DNA of 64,000 nt from Thermoflavimicrobium daqui (GTDB lineage: Bacteria; Bacillota; Bacilli; Thermoactinomycetales; Thermoactinomycetaceae). Made by a program: the position numbers and the translations under genes. Every line of letters begins with the position of its first letter. The first letter of the stretch is position 1. The notes beneath the pieces were generated by a model. The model saw only the letters and a list, made by a program, of their open reading frames with translations. It had not been told where the DNA came from and did not search any database. Shown here in pieces: positions 60,505 to 64,000 of the stretch. The stretch lies in the NCBI RefSeq assembly GCF_003313465.1, contig NZ_KZ845669.1:62001-126000 (forward strand), given 5' to 3'.

Positions 60505-60900
60505 ATGGCAGCGAAAAAGGCAAACTCTAAGCCAAATAAGCTTCACATCAAAAAAGATGACGTTGTGATCGTCATGCGCGGGAAAGAAGCGCCTTACTTC
60601 GATGAAAAGCAAGGTAAAAAGGTTTATACCAAAGGGCGGGTTATTAAAGTATTCCCTAAAGAAGAGCGGGTGCTAGTTGAAGGATGCAATATTGTGAAAA
60701 AGCATTCCCGTCCAACTCAAACAAACCCACAAGGTGGAATTATTGAGAAAGAAGCGCCTATTCACGTTTCAAATGTGATGATTGAAGACCCAAAAACCAA
60801 GCAACCAACCCGTATTGGTTATAAGTTCATCGAAGGTAAAAACGGAGAAAAGAAAAAAGTACGTTACGCTAAAAAATCCGGCGAAATTCTAGATAAATAA
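60505..60900 (+). CDS. rplX: 50S ribosomal protein L24, extended form
   Basis: The 131-residue protein is longer than the usual ~103. The conserved core is present ([57 protein letters not shown]). It has about a dozen extra N-terminal residues ([13 protein letters not shown]) and an insert of about 11 residues in the KOW loop ([13 protein letters not shown] replaces the short GKxG turn). AAGGAGGTGCAATGC sets ATG 60505. L24 initiates 50S assembly. Confidence 0.95.
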   Translation: MAAKKANSKPNKLHIKKDDVVIVMRGKEAPYFDEKQGKKVYTKGRVIKVFPKEERVLVEGCNIVKKHSRPTQTNPQGGIIEKEAPIHVSNVMIEDPKTKQPTRIGYKFIEGKNGEKKKVRYAKKSGEILDK

Positions 60901-60926
60901 TGTGGTAAAGAAGGGAGGTCAATCTA

Positions 60927-61469
60927 ATGGCAGCTCGATTAAAAGAACTTTACCTCAATGAGGTTAATCCTGCATTGATGAAAAAGTTTAACTATCAATC
61001 AACAATGCAAGTACCAAAGATCGAGAAAGTTGTAATTAATATGGGATTAGGTGAAGCCGTTCAAAACTCCAAAGTTTTGGATCATGCAGTTGCTGATCTC
61101 GCAACCATCTCTGGTCAAAAGCCAGTAATTACTCGTGCGAAAAAATCAATTGCTGGTTTTAAATTGCGTGAAGGAATGCCAATTGGTGCGAAAGTAACTC
61201 TTCGTGGTGAGCGCATGTATCACTTTTTGGATAAATTGATGAATGTAGCATTGCCACGAGTTCGTGACTTCCGTGGTGTTTCCCAAAAATCATTTGATGG
61301 ACGTGGAAACTATACATTGGGCTTAAAAGAGCAATTGATCTTCCCAGAGATTGATTATGATAAAATTGACAAAGTTCGTGGTATGGATGTCGTCATTGTA
61401 ACTTCTGCTAATTCGGATGAAGAGGCACGTGAACTATTAACCCTAATGGGTATGCCGTTCCGTAAATAA
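60927..61469 (+). CDS. rplE: 50S ribosomal protein L5
   Basis: The 180-residue protein has [40 protein letters not shown] and [20 protein letters not shown]. It binds 5S rRNA. GAAGGGAGGTCAATCTA precedes the ATG. Confidence 0.97.
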   Translation: MAARLKELYLNEVNPALMKKFNYQSTMQVPKIEKVVINMGLGEAVQNSKVLDHAVADLATISGQKPVITRAKKSIAGFKLREGMPIGAKVTLRGERMYHFLDKLMNVALPRVRDFRGVSQKSFDGRGNYTLGLKEQLIFPEIDYDKIDKVRGMDVVIVTSANSDEEARELLTLMGMPFRK

Positions 61470-61507
61470 TAAGCGTTGATAAATTTATTTAAAAAGGAGG
61501 GAATCCA

Positions 61508-61693
61508 ATGGCCAAGAAGTCAATGATCGCCAAAGCGAAGCGTCAACCAAAATTCCAAGTACGTGCTTATACTCGTTGCGAACGTTGCGGTCGTCCACAT
61601 TCGGTACTTCGTAAATTCCGTCTGTGTCGTATCTGCTTCCGTGAATTGGCTTATAAAGGGCAGATTCCCGGCGTGAAAAAAGCAAGCTGGTAA
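61508..61693 (+). CDS. rpsN: 30S ribosomal protein S14, zinc-binding type
   Basis: The 61-residue protein has [20 protein letters not shown], the four-cysteine zinc site of the short S14 form (RpsN1/S14 type Z). A strong AAAAAGGAGGGAATCC site precedes the ATG. Confidence 0.96.
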   Translation: MAKKSMIAKAKRQPKFQVRAYTRCERCGRPHSVLRKFRLCRICFRELAYKGQIPGVKKASW

Positions 61694-61714
61694 ACAGGAA
61701 GGAGGGACTAAGTC

Positions 61715-62113
61715 ATGGTAATGACAGATCCGATCGCTGATATGCTGACAAGAATCCGTAATGCGAACATGGTACGCCATGAGAGTTTAGAGGTTCCAGC
61801 TTCTCGTATGAAACGTGAAATCGCTGAAATCTTAAAGCGTGAAGGATTCATTCGTGATGCTGAATATATCGATGATAACAAGCAAGGGATCATTCGTATT
61901 TTCTTAAAGTACGGTTCAAACAATGAAAAAGTGATCAGCGGCTTAAAGCGCATCAGTAAACCAGGACTTCGTGTCTATTGTAAATCGAACGAGATTCCAC
62001 GTGTATTACGTGGACTGGGTATTGCGATCTTATCTACTTCCAAAGGTGTTATGACTGATAAGGAAGCACGTCACTACAATGTCGGTGGAGAAGTTATTGC
62101 ATACGTTTGGTAA
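61715..62113 (+). CDS. rpsH: 30S ribosomal protein S8
   Basis: The 132-residue protein [20 protein letters not shown] has the C-terminal [20 protein letters not shown], the S8 signature. It binds the 16S central domain and in E. coli represses the spc operon. Confidence 0.97.
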   Translation: MVMTDPIADMLTRIRNANMVRHESLEVPASRMKREIAEILKREGFIRDAEYIDDNKQGIIRIFLKYGSNNEKVISGLKRISKPGLRVYCKSNEIPRVLRGLGIAILSTSKGVMTDKEARHYNVGGEVIAYVW

Positions 62114-62140
62114 GATATGTAGATGGATGGAGGTGACAGC

Positions 62141-62677
62141 ATGTCTCGAATTGGTAAGAAACCAGTCGCTATTCCAAGTGGTGTAGAAGTAAAAATCGAT
62201 GGTAACACGGTGACTGTAAAAGGGCCAAAAGGTACCTTATCTCGTGACTTCCATTCCGATATTGAAATCAAATTGGAAGAAAATGAATTAGTAGTTACTC
62301 GTCCAAGTGACCATCGTGTACATCGTTCCTTACATGGTACGACTCGTAGCATTCTCGCTAATATGGTTGAGGGTGTAACCAATGGATTTAGCAAAACATT
62401 GGAACTCGTAGGTGTTGGTTACCGTGCAAATAAAAAGGGGAATACGCTTGTATTAAACCTAGGGTTTTCTCACCCCATTGACTTTCCTCAGCCAGAGGGA
62501 GTTGAAATTGAAGTACCATCAACTACACAAGTGATCGTAAAAGGTATCGATAAACAAGTCGTTGGCCAAGTTGCTGCTAAAATTCGTTCATATCGTGAAC
62601 CAGAGCCTTACAAAGGTAAAGGGATTAAATATAGCAGTGAACGTATTCGTCGTAAAGAGGGTAAAACTGGTAAGTAA
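62141..62677 (+). CDS. rplF: 50S ribosomal protein L6
   Basis: The 178-residue protein [20 protein letters not shown] has [20 protein letters not shown]. The frame opens at 62123, but ATGGAGGTGACAGC before ATG 62141 sets the start. Confidence 0.97.
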   Translation: MSRIGKKPVAIPSGVEVKIDGNTVTVKGPKGTLSRDFHSDIEIKLEENELVVTRPSDHRVHRSLHGTTRSILANMVEGVTNGFSKTLELVGVGYRANKKGNTLVLNLGFSHPIDFPQPEGVEIEVPSTTQVIVKGIDKQVVGQVAAKIRSYREPEPYKGKGIKYSSERIRRKEGKTGK

Positions 62678-62710
62678 TGCAGCTTAAGCAAGAAGGGAGT
62701 GAGCTAGGCC

Positions 62711-63076
62711 GTGCTAAAAAAAGATGTTCGCAATAAAAAGCGGAAAGTACGTCATCTGCGAGTGCGTAAGAAATTATTTGGAACTACTGAACGTCCTCGT
62801 TTGAACGTATTTCGTTCCAATAAAAATATTTATGCACAATTAATTGATGATACCAAGGGAGTTACTTTGGTTTCAGCTTCAACCATGGACAAAGGATTGC
62901 AAGTTGAAGGCAATGGAAGTACGGTTGAAGCTGCACGCGCTGTAGGTGAAGTGATTGCAAAACGTGCGCTTGAAAAAGGAATCTCTCAAGTGGTATTTGA
63001 TCGTGGTGGATACCTCTATCATGGCCGTGTCAAAGCATTAGCTGAAGGTGCAAGGGAAGGAGGTTTAGAGTTTTGA
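62711..63076 (+). CDS. rplR: 50S ribosomal protein L18
   Basis: The 121-residue protein has [20 protein letters not shown] and [20 protein letters not shown]. It binds 5S rRNA. GTG start at 62711 after GAAGGGAGTGAG. Its stop overlaps the rpsE TTG start. Confidence 0.96.
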   Translation: MLKKDVRNKKRKVRHLRVRKKLFGTTERPRLNVFRSNKNIYAQLIDDTKGVTLVSASTMDKGLQVEGNGSTVEAARAVGEVIAKRALEKGISQVVFDRGGYLYHGRVKALAEGAREGGLEF

Positions 63077-63585
63077 GCAAGCAAAAATCCAAACGAGATG
63101 CTGGACAAAGCGAATATATTGAAAAAGTGGTTAATATTAACCGCGTAGCTAAAGTAGTTCAAGGTGGTCGTCGTTTCAGCTTTAGTGCTCTTGTTGTTGT
63201 TGGTGACGGAAAAGGTAAAGTTGGCGCAGGCATTGGTAAAGCATCTGAGGTACCTGAAGCAATCCGCAAAGGTATTGAAGCTGCTAAAAAGAATATGGTA
63301 AGTGTGCCTATCTATGGCTCAACCATTCCACATGAAGTGATCGGACATTATGGAGCAGGTAAAGTTTTGATGAAGCCAGCTTCGAAAGGTACTGGAGTTA
63401 TCGCAGGTGGTGCAGTACGTGATGTTTTGACTGTAGCAGGTGTTAGCGATATTATTTCGAAGTCAACAGGTTCAAATAACCCTATTAATATGGTACGTGC
63501 GACCTTAGAAGGTCTTCAAAGCTTGAAACGTCCAGAAGATGTTGCAAGATTACGCGGAAAATCAGTAGAAGAACTGTTAGGATAA
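63073..63585 (+). CDS. rpsE: 30S ribosomal protein S5
   Basis: The 170-residue protein has [40 protein letters not shown] and [20 protein letters not shown]. It starts at TTG 63073, overlapping the rplR stop (TTGA), with GGAAGGAGGTTTAGAG upstream, so the two are coupled. Confidence 0.96.
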   Translation: MSKQKSKRDAGQSEYIEKVVNINRVAKVVQGGRRFSFSALVVVGDGKGKVGAGIGKASEVPEAIRKGIEAAKKNMVSVPIYGSTIPHEVIGHYGAGKVLMKPASKGTGVIAGGAVRDVLTVAGVSDIISKSTGSNNPINMVRATLEGLQSLKRPEDVARLRGKSVEELLG

Positions 63586-63597
63586 GGAGGGATGACC

Positions 63598-63786
63598 GTG
63601 GCTAAGAGACTTTCGATTACCCTGAAACGGAGTATGATTGGCCGTCCGGAAGTCCAACGTGTCACCCTGCGCACGCTCGGTCTTAAGAAGCGGGAGCAGA
63701 CCGTAACCCATCAAGATAGCCCAGCCATTCGTGGAATGATCAATAAGGTCAAACACTTGGTTGAAGTGAAAGAAATTAGCGAGTAA
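63598..63786 (+). CDS. rpmD: 50S ribosomal protein L30
   Basis: The 62-residue protein [20 protein letters not shown]...[20 protein letters not shown] is L30. An ATG at 63592 is in frame but abuts AAGGAGGG; the GTG at 63598 has correct spacing and is preferred. Confidence 0.94.
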   Translation: MAKRLSITLKRSMIGRPEVQRVTLRTLGLKKREQTVTHQDSPAIRGMINKVKHLVEVKEISE

Positions 63787-63819
63787 TGTGCAGGACATGT
63801 TGAAGAGGAGGTGCGAGCT

Positions 63820-64000
63820 ATGAAACTGCATGAGTTAAAACCAGCTCCAGGTTCTCGAAAAAAGAAAAAACGTCTAGGTCGTGGTATTTCAGCTGGTCAA
63901 GGTAAAACTGCAGGCCGTGGGCATAAAGGCCAAAAAGCCCGTTCGGGTGGAGGTGTACGCCCTGGATTTGAGGGTGGACAAAATCCAATTTATAGACGTT
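63820..64000 (+). CDS. rplO: 50S ribosomal protein L15 (5' part; window ends inside)
   Basis: The frame starts at ATG 63820 after GAGGAGGTGCGAGCT and is open to the window end. [20 protein letters not shown] and [20 protein letters not shown] are the L15 N-terminus. The rest of the gene, and presumably secY and adk, lie beyond the window. Confidence 0.96.
   Translation, partial: MKLHELKPAPGSRKKKKRLGRGISAGQGKTAGRGHKGQKARSGGGVRPGFEGGQNPIYRR

Overview
This window comes from a low-GC, spore-former-type Bacillota (order Bacillales). The evidence is the canonical chain ctsR-mcsA-mcsB-clpC-radA-disA, then carD, yacL, ispD-ispF, gltX, cysE-cysS-mrnC-rlmB-rae1-sigH, rpmG-secE-nusG, rplK-rplA-rplJ-rplL, rpoB-rpoC, rpsL-rpsG-fusA-tuf and the S10-spc ribosomal protein cluster. 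Strong Shine-Dalgarno sites, frequent GTG/TTG starts, a cysteine T-box and CtsR operators fit this. Thermoactinomycetaceae or a related family is my guess, not a demonstrated placement.

Layout. 1-9.9 kb is accessory: a truncated UMF1-type transporter; two tandem kinase-fold proteins that lack catalytic residues, the second carrying a membrane anchor and TPR repeats, plus a coupled 51-residue membrane peptide; an M50 site-2 protease; a YtkA-like lipoprotein; a NarL-type two-component pair; a HAD phosphatase; and an MgtC-like protein. 9.9-14.6 kb is the CtsR-controlled protein quality-control operon. 14.8-28.7 kb holds DNA repair and c-di-AMP, lipid, isoprenoid and tRNA-charging genes and sigH. 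28.9-45.9 kb is the secE-nusG, L11/L1/L10/L12, RNA polymerase and elongation factor block, with a decayed adenine deaminase remnant just before it. 46-54.3 kb is an accessory island between tuf and rpsJ: two ABC transporter sets, a GntR regulator, a probable Fur-controlled small RNA and an NCS2 purine permease. 54.8 kb to the end is rpsJ through rplO, and rplO runs off the edge.

Regulation visible in sequence: CtsR heptads over the ctsR promoter, a Cys-specific T-box before cysE, two L1-binding mimic hairpins (before rplK and before rplA), the L10 leader before rplJ, a structured rpsJ leader, a near-consensus Fur box on a minus-strand promoter, and several clear intrinsic terminators.

The most interesting unexplained elements are (i) the Fur-box promoter driving a roughly 136-nt transcript with a 5' hairpin, an unpaired anti-Shine-Dalgarno stretch and a terminator, resembling an FsrA-type sRNA; (ii) a dispersed repeat with copies at 4.3, 22.1 and (partial) 51.9 kb; and (iii) the tandem pseudokinase/TPR operon. 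Many ribosomal and housekeeping starts were moved downstream of the longest open frame on the basis of Shine-Dalgarno position.
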